A DNA stretch of 64,000 nucleotides, from positions 10,325,071-10,389,070 of the forward strand of contig OY747716.1 in NCBI GenBank assembly GCA_963556495.2. The letters are read 5' to 3'. The stretch is from Valencia hispanica (lineage: Eukaryota; Chordata; Actinopteri; Cyprinodontiformes; Valenciidae). A model generated the notes under the pieces. It had not been told where the DNA came from. It did no database searches and was given only the letters and a program-made list of their open reading frames with translations. This document shows, one piece after another, positions 22,975 through 33,909 of the stretch (the first letter of the stretch is position 1; each line of letters starts with the position of its first letter). Both the position numbers and the translations under genes were made by a program.

Positions 22975-23378
22975 GACTTTTAATGTTTCTTACATTTTAT
23001 TGTGGAATTGGAAGAAAGACAACACAGATGGGTTTGGGAACGTAATGTGTTTTATGTGTTATAGTTATACTTGTAACAACCAATATTCAATACTGTGAGG
23101 CATTTTGTCTTAAATATGAAACATATCCCAAAATAACAGTAGTGAGCAGTAAACGGCTAGGACCCTTGAGGTATCCTGGGAAGGCCTCAGTTCCTTTGTA
23201 GATGATTGTTGCAAGATCGCCTCAAACTGCTCCCAGATACACAATACACTCTCTTTTTATTCTGACATTTCATAAATACAAAAATGTTTAATGTTTATGT
23301 ATTTAAAACAAAAATGTTTACTCTAATTGTATGTTTTGCAGTAAAGAAAAAGTATATGTAAATATCTGGTTTTAGCTG
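22975..23378. other. No recognised feature
   Basis: AT-rich. No frames or repeat ends recognised. Confidence 0.4.
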
Positions 23379-23382
23379 TATA

Positions 23383-24284
23383 TTCAATTGAATTCAATTA
23401 TAAAAATACTTTATTGATCCCAGAGGGAAATTAAGTGTTGGTATAGCTCATATAATTAATTCTTTAAGGAGTTGTTATAGATAATGATAGCTGTGGGCAG
23501 GAAGGATTTCCTGTAGCGGTCTGTATTGCAGCGAAACTGAAGAAGCCTCCGACTGAAGACGCTCTGTTGTTGTATGACAGTCTCATGAAGAGGATGCTCA
23601 GGGTTGTCCATTATTTTTTTTGATTTTATGAAGAATCCTTCTTTGCATTATCATCTCCAGATTTTCCACAGTAGAGCCAAGAACAGAACCAGCCTTCTTT
23701 ATCAGGTTGTTTAGCCTTTTTAAGTCCCTGGCTCTGATGCTGCTACCCCAACAGATGATGGCTGAAGAGATTACACTCTCCACAACAGACTTGTAGAAGA
23801 TCTGCAGCATCTTGCTGCAAACCTTGAAGGACCTAAGCTTCCTCAAGAAGTACAGCCTGCTCTGTCCCTTCTTGTAGACGGTTTCACTGTTGCGCCTCCA
23901 GTCTAGTCTAGTCTAGTGTTTCCACACCATGTCACAAAGCGCTCCACCAGCTCTCTGTATTCAGCTTCTTGTCCATCTCTGATACACCCCACAATTGCAG
24001 AGTCATCTGAGTATTTCTGCAGATGACAGGTCTCTGATTCGTACTGGAAGTTTGAGGTGTACAGAGTGAAAAGGAATGGTGAGAGTACAGTCCCCTTTGG
24101 TGCTCCTGTGCTGCTGACCACCTGGTCTGACATACAATTCTTCAGTCTCACAAATTGTGGTCTGTTGGTCAGGTAGTCATTGATCCAGGAGATTGTTGAG
24201 GGCTCCACCTGTGTCTTCAGGAGTTTCTGACAAAGCAAATCTATCCCGCTAATGCCTGTTGATGCACATTCTGTACACACCAAG
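23383..24284 (-). mobile_element. Rex1/CR1-like LINE, 3' portion
   Basis: Minus-strand frame 23903-24283 encodes RT motifs: INDYLTNRPQFVRLKNCMSD, then TGAPKGTVLSPFLFTLYTSN (motif with G-x-x-LSP), then KYSDDSAIVG, where Ser replaces Ala of the usual YADD/FADD box. After a frame break, 23598-23846 reads MRKLRSFKVCSKMLQIFYKS, VVESVISSAIICWGSS and RDLKRLNNLIKKAGSVLG, the C-terminus typical of Rex1-type elements. The 3' tail is 'actttattgatccc' with 'attcaattgaattc'. It is 5'-truncated at about 24284 and inactive. Confidence 0.72.
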
Positions 24285-24457
24285 GTTTGTATTTTGAATA
24301 GATTTGGCCAATCACGCCTACTTTAACTAATCTACATTTATTAATATTTATTTATTGAAACAATCAATATAGGCTACATTCTTCTTGAAAGATAAAGCAG
24401 TTTTTATTGTAAATAAGGCTGCAATGAGGTAATAAAACTATAAACATATGTTTATTT

Positions 24458-24560
24458 CAATCATTATATCCAATCAAATCACACTTTATTATCCCCATAG
24501 GGAAATTTGTCTTGAGGCCCTGGAGCTGTTACATTAACTACCTAGGCAATATTACACACG
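24458..24560 (-). mobile_element. LINE 3'-tail fragment
   Basis: 'cactttattatccccatagg', then 'gaaatttgtcttgaggccct', is the reversed 3' end of a Rex1/CR1-type LINE. Only about 100 bp is recognisable. Confidence 0.45.
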
Positions 24561-24970
24561 ACACAACACAGCAAAAACCAGTAGATCTACAGAGTGTCAA
24601 ACACCTGATAATATGATGGATGCATCTTTAATAATATACTGTAACAGCTGGATTCAGTGTATCTGTCCTAATTCCATTTAGTGATATACAAACCTGATTG
24701 CAGAGTTTAGTCAACTAAAATTCAAGCAAAGATTACAAATCAGACAAAAAAAAAACGTGTTTTAAAATGTTGATTTCATTTACAGCAAGTCAAACAGATC
24801 TGAACAGGTCAATGTTTTTCTGAGGATAATATTTCCAATGGGCCTAAGAAGATTCAAATCAATCTTTGCAAGAACCCAAGCAATTCAAACATTGAAAGAA
24901 ATCATATTAATTAATCCACAAATGAATTATGGGTAGAAAAGTGGAATGACAGTATGGAAAGTATTATAGA
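24561..24970. other. No recognised feature
   Basis: AT-rich flank of the Tc1 relic. Nothing assigned. Confidence 0.4.
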
Positions 24971-24972
24971 TA

Positions 24973-26601
24973 TGATGCATATAAAACATATTCACCCCCT
25001 TGGATGTTTTAGCCTTTTTATTGCTTTTACAAATCAATCATGATTAACAAAATGTGGCTTTTTTTTAGCATTTTATCTTTTCACAAAATCCCCTGTAATT
25101 TCAAAGTGAAAACAGATTTCTACAAAACAATGACAAAAATATGTAACATTAATATTCACCTCCTTCAAGTCAGTATTTAGTAGATGCACCTTTGGCTACA
25201 GTCACAGCAGAGAGTCTGTGTGGACAGGTCTGTCAGGCTGAACATCTGGACGCTGCAGTTTTCCTCAAACCTTCCTGCTGAACTGTTCCAGCTCTGTCAG
25301 ACTGCATGCAGATCGGTTGCGATCAGACCTTTTTTCAGTCTTGCCACAAATTCTCTATGGGATTGCGGTCTGGGGTTTGACCAGCCCACTCCAGAACATT
25401 CACCTTGTTGTCTTCAAATAATTTCTGTGTAGTTTTATCTAGAACCTTGGGGTCGTTGTCTTGCTGGATAATAAATGTTCTCTGAAGCCGTAGTTCTCTT
25501 ACAGATGGAAACAAATATGAAAGGATTTCTCCATATTTTACATCATTCATTTTACCTTCTACCTTTACTAGCCTTCCAGTACCTGTTGCTGAGAAGCTGA
25601 CAGTTATTGTCTGCAGAGTTTCTCTCATCTAGGCTGCTGAAGCTTGTAACTCCTTCAGCGTAGTCAGAGTTGACCTGGCGACCTCTCTCACTAGTCTCCT
25701 TCTTGCACGGCCACTCAGGATGTGAGTACGGCCTGATCTAGACAGATTTACATGTTATATTCCTTCAACTCCTTGATGAAGGATTTAACTGAACTCCAGT
25801 GGATGTTCAATGTTTAAGAGATGTTTTTGTATCCATCCCCTGACTGATACTTTTCTATATGCTGCAAATCTTCCACAAGTCTGTTGTGGAGAGTGTAATC
25901 TATTCAGCCATCATCTGTTGGGGTAGGAGCATCAGAGCCAGGGACTTAAAAAGGCTAAACAACCAGGGGACGACTGTGGAACCTCTGGAGATGAGGATGC
26001 AAAGAAGGATTCTTCATAAAATAAAAAATGATATGGACAACCATGAGCATCCTCTTCATGAGACTATCATACAACAACAGAGCGTCTTCAATCGGTTGCT
26101 TCTTCAGTTTCGCTGCAACACAGACCGCTAGAGGAAATTCTTCCTGACCACAGCTATCACTATCTACAACTCCTCAAGAAGTAATTGTATGAGCTACAAC
26201 AATACTTAATTTCACTCTGGGATTAATAAAGTATTTTTGATTTGAATAACCTTTTCTCTGATTTGCTTGGAGTGTTCTTTTGTCTTCAGGGTGTAATGGT
26301 ATCCAGGAATACTGACTAACCGGTGAATGGACCATCCATACACTGGAGTCTTTATACTACAATGACTAGAGACACACTCACTGCACTCAGGGAATCTCCA
26401 TTACACTCATCGAGAGAATACCAGCACCAAATGGCTGGACCTCTGTTGAATTAGGTCAGGTACTTCAAAGGGGGTTAATATTTATGCAATCACTTATTTC
26501 TTGATACTAATCTTTAGTTGACAATATTTTGCAGAAATTAATTTTCACTTTGACATTAAAGGCTTTTTTTCCAAGGGGGTGAATACGTTTTATAAGCCCT
26601 G
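24973..26601 (-). pseudogene. Tc1-like element relic with LINE insertion
   Basis: TA dinucleotides flank the ends (24971-24972 and 26602-26603). The right end inverse reads CAGGGCTTATAAAACGTATT and the left end keeps 'ataaaacatattcacccc', so the TIRs are still recognisable. Minus-strand frame 25335-25628 encodes GTGRLVKVEGKMNDVKY, RELRLQRTFIIQQDNDPK, then NKVNVLEWAGQTPDRNPIEN: the second Asp and the Glu of the DD34E triad are retained, with NPIENLWQD. The N-terminal part is badly decayed and broken by a Rex1-like fragment at 25857-26247. Confidence 0.8.
25857..26247 (+). mobile_element. Rex1-like LINE fragment nested in the Tc1 relic
   Basis: Plus-strand frame reads MLQIFHKSVVESVIYSAIIC, then WGRSIRARDLKRLNN, near-identical to the copy at 23598-23846, followed by the tail 'atttcactctgggattaata', 'aagtatttttga'. 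The Tc1 sequence stops at 'gatacttttctata' and continues with 'aataaccttttctctg' after the tail, so this is a younger, 5'-truncated insertion. Confidence 0.75.
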
Positions 26602-26741
26602 TATATACAAATGAAGTAATTTTGTGTAAAAAGGCATAGAAAGCCCTGACTCGTCTCCCCAGGGAGTTTTACAGTAACTCACACCTTGAGTTATATGACC
26701 AAAACAACTCATATGTCATTGGTAGGGACAAGTTTGGATTG

Positions 26742-27122
26742 TCTATTAAATTCAAGTCATACATACTTTGCTGATCCCAGACGAAAATTAAGTGCTGTTG
26801 TAACTCATATTATTTAAGTTTTTTCAATGAGTTGTTGTAGATGCTTATGGCTCAGGATAGGAAGGATCTCCAGTAGCAGTCTGTGTTACAGCAATGCTGT
26901 AGAAGCCACTGACTGAAGACACTCTGTTGTTGTATGACAGTCTCATGAAGATGATGTTAAGGGCTGTTCATAATTTTCTTGATTTAATGGAGAATCCGTC
27001 TTTGCATCATCATCTCCAGACGTTCCACAGTCGTCCCCAGAACAGAAACAGGCTTTTTTTATCAGGTTGTTGAGCCTTTGTTAGTCACTGGCTCTGATGC
27101 TGCTGATAATAGCTGAAGAAAC
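26742..27122 (-). mobile_element. Rex1-like LINE 3' end, third local copy
   Basis: The antisense sequence parallels 23395-23780: 'actttgctgatcccagac', 'gactgaagacactctgttgt', 'tgtatgacagtctcatgaag', 'tcaggttgttgagcc'. No open frame is kept. Confidence 0.65.
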
Positions 27123-27229
27123 AAGGACGGGTATCAGATTTTAGCGGTTTTTGGATTACTCTTGTCTACGTTGCAGCAATTGGCTCAGCATAGGCAGAGA
27201 ATGAGGCAGAGTTGTTGTTGCAGTTTTGT

Positions 27230-28430
27230 TTTGGTTGTATTTACCCAAAATGCCCTGCGCTGTAGTCAGTTTCCTGCTTTTGGAGCTGTTCCGGTCCTCT
27301 TGCCATTCACATATGCAATCAAACTGCACCTGGGTTCATTTCAACCAAAACAACACCTATGTTTTCAGCAATCCCTCATACTGAGGAAGCATGTAGCGAC
27401 GGTGGAGAGGAAAAACTCCCCTTTAACAGGAAGAAACCTCCAACAGAACCAGGCTCAGTAGGAGCGGCCATCTGCCACGACCGTCTGGGGGTTTGAGAAG
27501 ACAGAGCAGAAACACAGAAGGAACAGAAGATCTGATATAAGAGAACTTTCTATGTTACAGAAAGTAAAAAGTTGATAACAGGACACAGTGGATGTTCAGT
27601 TACTGGGAGGATCATCCCAGTCGATGCCCCCCGTCCAACAGGGCATTGCAGCCAACCAGGATACCAGACCAGGTATATCTTCTATGGAGAGAAAAACACT
27701 GAGAGAAAACAAAGTTAACAGTCAAAATAACAGAATGTACTGTAATACAACTGGAGAGTCGTGGGAGAAAAGGAAGTAGCAGAGTGAAGAAAATTGGTAA
27801 GTCTGTCCTCCAGCCGTCTAAGCATATAGCAGCATAACTACAGAGATAGCTCAGGATGACCTAAGCCACTCTAACTATAAGTTTTATCAAAAAGGAAAGT
27901 TTTAAGCCTGGCCTTAAAAGTAAACAGAGTGTCTGCCTCACGGACTAAAGCTGGGAGCTGGTTCCACAGGAGAGGAGCCTGATAACTAAAATATCTGCCT
28001 CCCATTCTACTTTTAGAAATCCTAGGAACTACAAGTAAACCTGCAGTCTGAGAGCGAAGGGCTCTGTTAGGAACATAAGGAACAATTAGATCTCTGATGT
28101 ATGATGGAGCTCGATTATTAAGGGCTTTGTATGTAAGAAGAAGGATCTTAAATTCTATTCTGGATTTAACAGGCAGTCAATGAAGGGAAGCTAAAAGAGG
28201 AGAAATGTGATCTCTCTTTTTAATATTCATCAGAACTCTTGCTGCCGCATTTTGGATCAACTGAAGGCTTTTAATGGCATTTTGTGGACTACCTGATAGT
28301 AAAGAATTACAGTAGTCCAGCCTTGAGGTAACAATTCACACCTCCCCAAACAAACAGGACTTTCTGGGCAAACGAATCAAAGTTCAAAGCCCGATTAGTG
28401 TGACTGTTTTAACTAGTGTGTTACTAGTGT
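27230..28430. mobile_element. Unassigned DNA repeat split by a LINE 3' end
   Basis: The left piece (27230-27364, 'caaaatgccctgcgctgtag', 'gtcagtttcctgc') and right piece (28340-28430, 'ttcacacctccccaaacaaa', 'caggactttctgggcaaacg') look like parts of one fish DNA repeat with 'acacc..aaac..ggac' motifs. A related terminus ('gggtgcattcacaccagccc') is at 32911-32930. The continuity of the two pieces is inferred. Confidence 0.35.
27365..28339 (-). mobile_element. LINE 3' end, copy 2 (L2-type)
   Basis: Shares with 35430-36360 the reversed 3' UTR ('ggaaaaactcccctttaac', 'agaaccaggctcagtagg') and the RT C-terminal coding stretch. At 28100-28330 the minus strand reads the decayed equivalent of [16 protein letters not shown]. 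The final 3' tail is missing on the left. Confidence 0.65.
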
Positions 28431-29640
28431 AAAAAAGGAGACCTTTTGGATGAAAGGTGAAAGCTCTCTAAAAAACAAGAGAAGAAGTCCATTTTCCTTC
28501 CACTTATTCAAAATAAAAAACTCTTTAATTTTTCATCTGCGTGACAGAAAAAGCTCAAAAAATGTATTGTTTTAGATAATTGTGAATAAATTCAGACAGT
28601 AAGTCTTTTAAAAAGACAATTTGTGTAAAACTTGGAGAAGTTAATACAATTATTTGTGTTGTGCGTGACGGGTAAATAACTTAACGTGCAAATACTTTAT
28701 CCTGTTTTTCCAATAACATCTGCTCTTCTTTAAGAACAGAAAAGTGGGATAAATCCAACCGCGTGGATTGGGATGAGTCATCACACCTCCTCTGATTCCT
28801 GTTTCAGTGGTCTCTGTGGGCAGAAAACTCTTTCCATTATGTCCGAGATTATATCATTTGCGAAGCAGTTAGCCTGTGCCTCGCTTATCTTGTTGCTAAT
28901 GCTTTTGCAGACTATTTGCCATGATCAGATTCTGAAGCTGTGTCACCAGCATCCTCCCTGTAGCCCTTTGCTTTCGGAATTAGTTTCAGTCTTTATGGGG
29001 TTTGTGGGTGAGCAAGAGGTTATCGAGATCATCGGAGATCCAGGGGTCCAGAAGCAGAGCAGCAAATCTGTTCTCTGCTCAAAGCCTTTGTAGTCCGGTG
29101 GTCCATTGTTAACTCTTCCTGTTACAGCTGCACACAGAACAGGACTTTCACTGCGATGCCTCCTTCTAATGGACTGCTAGAAGCTGACCGAGAACAAGGG
29201 CACTGCCCTCGTTCTAAATTAGTTCGAGCAATTTGTTATCCTCCAGGAAGTGTCGCTCATGTGTTTCAACTGGGGAAGAAAAAAATCTCAGCAGCGAGAA
29301 CACCAGCACTGTGAGAAAGCAGGCAATTGAAATGTTGTGGCTCGTGAGTAATCATCCCCACCGCCTTCTTCTCTCCAACATGTACCCAGGCGGAGGTTGA
29401 TGACCAAACAGCCATCATTACAACAGACAAACAAACTCTTCATAATTCCTTCAGTCTTAGTAAGAACGTGAGCAAGAGGTGAGAAACACCAAGAATAACT
29501 AAGCTGAAGAAATTTCACAAGCTGCAGAAGGAGGTTGAAGCAGCTCGGCAACACAGTTTCTCGTCATGTCGATTGGAGTTGGGCTTTGATAAGATTCTAC
29601 ACAGTTACACCGCTTTACAGTGCTATGAAATTGTATTTGT
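28431..29640. other. No recognised feature; unassigned frames
   Basis: A 106-codon plus frame (28773-29093) with one hydrophobic segment and an 88-codon minus frame (29288-29554) match nothing I know. They are not called. Confidence 0.35.
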
Positions 29641-29647
29641 CCCTTCA

Positions 29648-29815
29648 AAACTTTAGGGTGTCACTTAGCATAGTGGTCAAGACAGGCACCCCATGTTATC
29701 AGAAAGCAGTTGTCCTAGGGTTTGATTCCACCCCACAGCTATTTGCCAGATGTCTCTTCCCCCTCTTCTCTCCCGTTTCTGCACTATCCACTGCAACTTA
29801 AATATTAAACAAAGA
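29648..29815 (+). mobile_element. tRNA-derived SINE
   Basis: A-box-like 'tagcatagtggtcaagaca' and B-box-like 'gggtttgattccacc', followed by a pyrimidine-rich stretch 'cttccccctcttctctccc', the layout of a common fish tRNA-SINE. It is decayed. It abuts the MITE that starts at 29820. Confidence 0.6.
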
Positions 29816-29819
29816 GAGT

Positions 29820-30433
29820 CAGTGCGTTTACATGCACATCTCAATCGAGCTAATTCCCTAACCAGAATGGGAGCCTTTATCCCGGTTTACTGGTCAGTTA
29901 GAAAATGGTTATCAAATGATTTAATGATTATTAAATGAAGTGCGTTTGATTCCGCGCAGTAGGTGGCGACATGCGCCCTTTCGCATTGGCATTTTTCCCT
30001 TTGGCCTAAAGCGTTACACAAATAGTGAACAAAGCAGACGGAGTAAAAGGATATGTACAATGAGTGAAGAAATGGACTACAACAACGCTCAGGCACAGTA
30101 CATTTCGTAAGCACTGAACTGTTTGATTGTTTTACACGTGTTGTTGCTGCTGCGTTTCAACTTTCAACTTGTCACTTCCAGAAGCGGGAGTGCCCAGGCC
30201 AGTAATAGCTCAACAAACCTGGGATGTTGGATGTATGCAGAGAACTTCAACATTTTAACCGCATTATCTTAACTCCAGATAATGCGAACTGGCCTACTCT
30301 TGATTAAGAGTAGGCCAGTTTGGTTCAACTTCAACCAAGTATACACTAAGGTGTGTACATGTATTCAAAAAGTCAGAATGTGGTAGGTCTAAGGCAATAA
30401 TTCTGTTTTCCTTTACTGCATGTAAACCCACTG
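29820..30433. mobile_element. 614-bp MITE with CAGTGCGTTTACATGCA termini
   Basis: The left terminus CAGTGCGTTTACATGCA (29820-29836) is the inverse of the right terminus (30417-30433) with one mismatch in 17. No transposase frame is present. Flanking bases do not form a clear TSD. It contains two adjacent hairpins: arms 'cgcattatc' (30260-30268/30278-30286) and a perfect 13-bp stem 'ctggcctactctt' (30289-30301/30306-30318) with a 4-base loop. Confidence 0.65.
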
Positions 30434-30524
30434 ATTGTCAGACCAGTAGAGTCAGAAAAATCACTTCATTAGATCCTGCTGAAAACATGAAGTAGGCTAC
30501 AATGTTTGAGAAACTAACAGATCA

Positions 30525-31745
30525 TGCCTCGATCTAAAGAAGCTCAAGAACAGATGATATTCACTGACGTCTTTCCAGTCTGGAAAGGGTTAATGAGATA
30601 TTCCTAAGGCAACCAGAGGCATTATGCTCAAAGGGATAAAACCTTGGAACAGTGGTTATTTTTCTCAGCCCTGGCAGGCCAACCAAAGAAGCACATCCAC
30701 ATTTCAATCCAGGACGTCACAAAGCAACCCAAGACCTCTCTTGTCTCGCTTAAGGTCAGAGTACATGATTCAACAATAGAAGAAAGACTGGGCAAAAATA
30801 GAATCCATGGGCTGTGTTGTAGTCAAGTCACCCTCTCTCTAGTTCAAGTCACACTTCAGTCCTTAGAGTCTGAGTCCAAGTGCAAGTCTAAGTCATATAG
30901 GATTAGTATAAGTTGAATAATTCAAGTTGCTAGGTCCTACAGGCCGAGTCCGAGTCCCAAAACTAATCTAAAGAGAGTAAGTCAAAAATAAGAGAGCAGG
31001 GTGTAGATTTTAAGACTAAAATAATGGCAGCCATACATGGTTTACTTTTTTCAATGTATTCTATGTCCCCATGCGATCACCAAGCTAACACAGCAGCATA
31101 TGCAAAATAATAAAACATGTTTAAAATAAATTTGAAAACAATACATAATCGACATGTCATCTATACACTTACAAAGGCTTTGGGAAGTTTTTATTAAATT
31201 TGTCCAGTAATCTGACCTAATGTAACAAGCTAACATTAGCATTAGCTACATGCTAATTCCAACAATAGCAATTTCACATTTCAGAGTCCAACTTCAAGTT
31301 TAAGTCCTAACGTTGCAAGTCCAAGTGCAAGCTATCTGTGTGCTGCTTGAGTCAAATCACAAGTCCCTTAAATGTGACTCAATTTCAATTCAGTTCAGTA
31401 CATAAATATTCACTACAGGAAAAGTCCTTTCAGTACAATCATACAAACATTCCAATTAGTTTAAAGTTTTAGTTAGTTTCCTATTTAAGGAATCCCAGCA
31501 GATTGCATCGAGTCAAGTCAGGACTTGAGTCCGAGTCCAGGACTCGAGTACTCCATCCCTGTCCATGGAAGAGATCCAGGGCAAAAACCACTGCTGACCA
31601 AGAAGAACAAAAAGTCTCAACTCACACTTGCTGTAAAACATCTTGATGGTGATGGGGCAGAAGTTGAACTTTTTGGAAAATGTGCACCGTATAACATCTG
31701 GAATGAATCCAGCACAGCTTTTCAGAAAGAAAAAAAAACACTGTA
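30525..31745 (+). pseudogene. Tc1-like transposase relic (PRSKE lineage), split by insertion
   Basis: It starts ATG with MPRSKEAQEQM (30525), the lineage's canonical N-terminus. Later it reads SLKVRVHDSTIEERLGKNRI (30745-30805), and after the insertion KPLLTKKNKKSQLTLAVKHL, then EVELFGKCAPYNIW. The HTH region, the Asp-bearing WxDET block and the C-terminal DE part are deleted. The same lineage lies on the minus strand at 12786-13500. Confidence 0.78.
30811..31561. mobile_element. Non-autonomous element inside the Tc1 relic
   Basis: The Tc1 codons for the IHG motif are interrupted after 'tccatgg' (30804-30810) and resume at a second 'tccatgg' (31562-31568), a 7-bp duplication. The 751-bp insert is built at both ends of degenerate 'agtccaagt/gagtccgag' words (30820-30960 and 31270-31550). 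The ends are related in inverted sense, but an exact TIR is hard to fix. No coding capacity. A hAT-type origin (8-bp TSD with one change) is a guess. Confidence 0.65.
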
Positions 31746-32304
31746 TACTGATAATAAAACATGCCGGTGGTACAAAACTGATCTCACTCACAAAATAAGA
31801 TTGTAGACAAACAGCTAACTTTTTTTCCAACCTCTTATCCTTTTTCTTTGCTCTCCACACAACTTCATAAGAGCTGCACTTGCTGTTTGGAAGGAGAAAA
31901 TGTGATTGGGAGATAAAAGTAAAGTTTTTATCTTTACTTTCCAGCTTAGATAGATAACTCTAAGTTTGAATGGCAATAAGTGAGCAATTCTCAAAAAGGT
32001 TATAGGGTGAAAACTTAACAACACCACCACACATTTTTCATCATTAACTATGCTCGAGAGTGACCTGGTGCAGAAAATATCCCAGAGCTCTCTTTTGATC
32101 TGCTCAAACAATGAACAGCGCCCAGACAAAGTTGAAGATGTGATAGCAGCCTCTAAAGGCTGCAGTCAGAATTACTTTCTCAGTAAGAAGACGTTTGAAA
32201 CCAGGGAGATAATGATGAGATAATTTAACATTAATCTTAGCTCATTCTTAAATACATTTAAAAGGAAATATTGATCTTTTTCTTGAAAAGATTTGCACTA
32301 GTGA

Positions 32305-32912
32305 AACAGTTCTTTGCAAAAGTCCTCAGACCTTTTAATGTTTTTAACATTTTGTCTTATTGCAATTAAAATTTCCACACACACCGTGGGCTGAAAGGCC
32401 ACTCTGAGAGGAAGCCTTCACTCCAAAAGCATGATAAAAAGCCAGATTTCAGCTTTAGAAGTAAACTAAGGGGAAAATACCTTTATTTCTGGAGACGGGC
32501 TGCAAAACTACAATTGAAGCATTTGGCTATAGTGAAAATCACTATATTTGAATGAAAAAATGGGCATCTTGCAAGCCTGAGGGTATTATCCGACATGAAG
32601 TTGTTTTGGTTGCAAAAGCAACTGGTACAATTCCCAAAATGGATGGTACCAAGAGGAAAGAATACTTTGTGTAAACACTGAAGCAACCTCTCAACAAATC
32701 AGCCAGGAAGTTAAAGCTTTTACACAAATAGCTCTTCCAAAGACACAATGACCCTAATCACCCCAACGCATTAGTTACCAAGCATCTTAATGAGCTCAAA
32801 GTAAATGTTTTGGAGTAGCCACCACAACTCTCTAATCTTAGTACAGTAGAATACTTGTTGGCAGAGCTGAAAAGATGTCTGGGAGTGAGGTGGCCTACAA
32901 ACCTGACTTAGG
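32305..32912 (+). pseudogene. Sleeping-Beauty-like Tc1 transposase relic
   Basis: Reading across frame breaks: ERPL-like 'gaaaggccactctgagagg', then FWRRAA, then 'acctctcaacaaatcagcca', QEVKAFTQIAL, and near 32815-32910 a decayed EWPPQL..LLAELKRCLG..RWPTNLT. These correspond in order to the SB/Tc1 transposase segments around the first Asp, the second Asp block and the DPNPIENLWAEL..RRPTNLT block. All three catalytic positions are lost. A TIR-like 'cagttctttgcaaaagtcct' opens it at 32308. A second relic of this lineage is at 53795-54245, minus strand. Confidence 0.6.
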
Positions 32913-33901
32913 GTGCATTCACACCAGCCCTGTTTAGTCCGTTGTAATCGAACTTTTGTTCATTTACTCAAAGTTAGGTTTGAAAAACTGAAAAACCCTC
33001 TGGCTCCGTATTCTGGCATTTAGGAAATAACAATCATTTTAGAATTAGTAACTGATTGTCTAACTCTGATTTCAGACAGCGAGTAGAAAGGTTGCGTGTC
33101 ATTTTATGCAGTGTAAACATCTGCTTGCAACCTAATTTCACACATCTAAACAGGAATCACACACAATCATTTAATCCAGACCCTGAAAGACCTAATTTGG
33201 TTGTGTTCAAGAACTCCAAAAAAGATTTGTAACATTTTTTTTCACTGAACCTTCTTATATTTTATCACAGGGCATGTCAGGAAGAGTTAACGATATTCCC
33301 TTTGAATGCCCCTCAGCTAGCTCTTGTGTAACTGCCACTGAACATCATTAGAGTCCTCATTAAAATATGAAAGGCCAACATCCGTGTTCAGGCACTCTAT
33401 ATTTCACTGTCTTCCCATCATATACCCCCTCAATCGCTACTTTATGCTCTTCTGCCTTCCTTTTATGCTTCCTCTAATCTGCAACTAGATTACTTGAGTG
33501 ACTTACGGATAGTGTTGGGGGCTTCTAAAGGGAGGCATAACTCAGGAAGTACTTCTAAGGACAAGATGATGTATCGTATGTTACCAATGCCATTAGATCA
33601 GTTCATAAGTGCAAGCTCATAGAGTAATGGTGGCTTTGGACAACTTATTTTACATTAATATTCAGACAGAATGGGAACATAGTTCAAGAGCAATATAGTT
33701 CTTGGACCATGAGCCATTTATAGAAGTACTGCTTCTGTAATGCATGCTGCATGTCTTCCTCTTTTTGTTCAGTTGTAAGAATAGAGCTAAAACGTGGAAA
33801 CTACAAAAAACACTGAAAAAAGAAAAATACTGCAATAATTCTTTGTTTCTTAACATTTGAGCAAAACTGCCAAAGAAAACTCAGCATTTAAGACTCATAG
33901 A
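32913..33901. other. No recognised gene; one DNA-repeat terminus
   Basis: 'gggtgcattcacaccagccc' near 32911-32930 resembles the terminus of a fish DNA repeat. The rest is AT-rich with no assignment. Confidence 0.35.
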
Positions 33902-33909
33902 GAAGTTCT

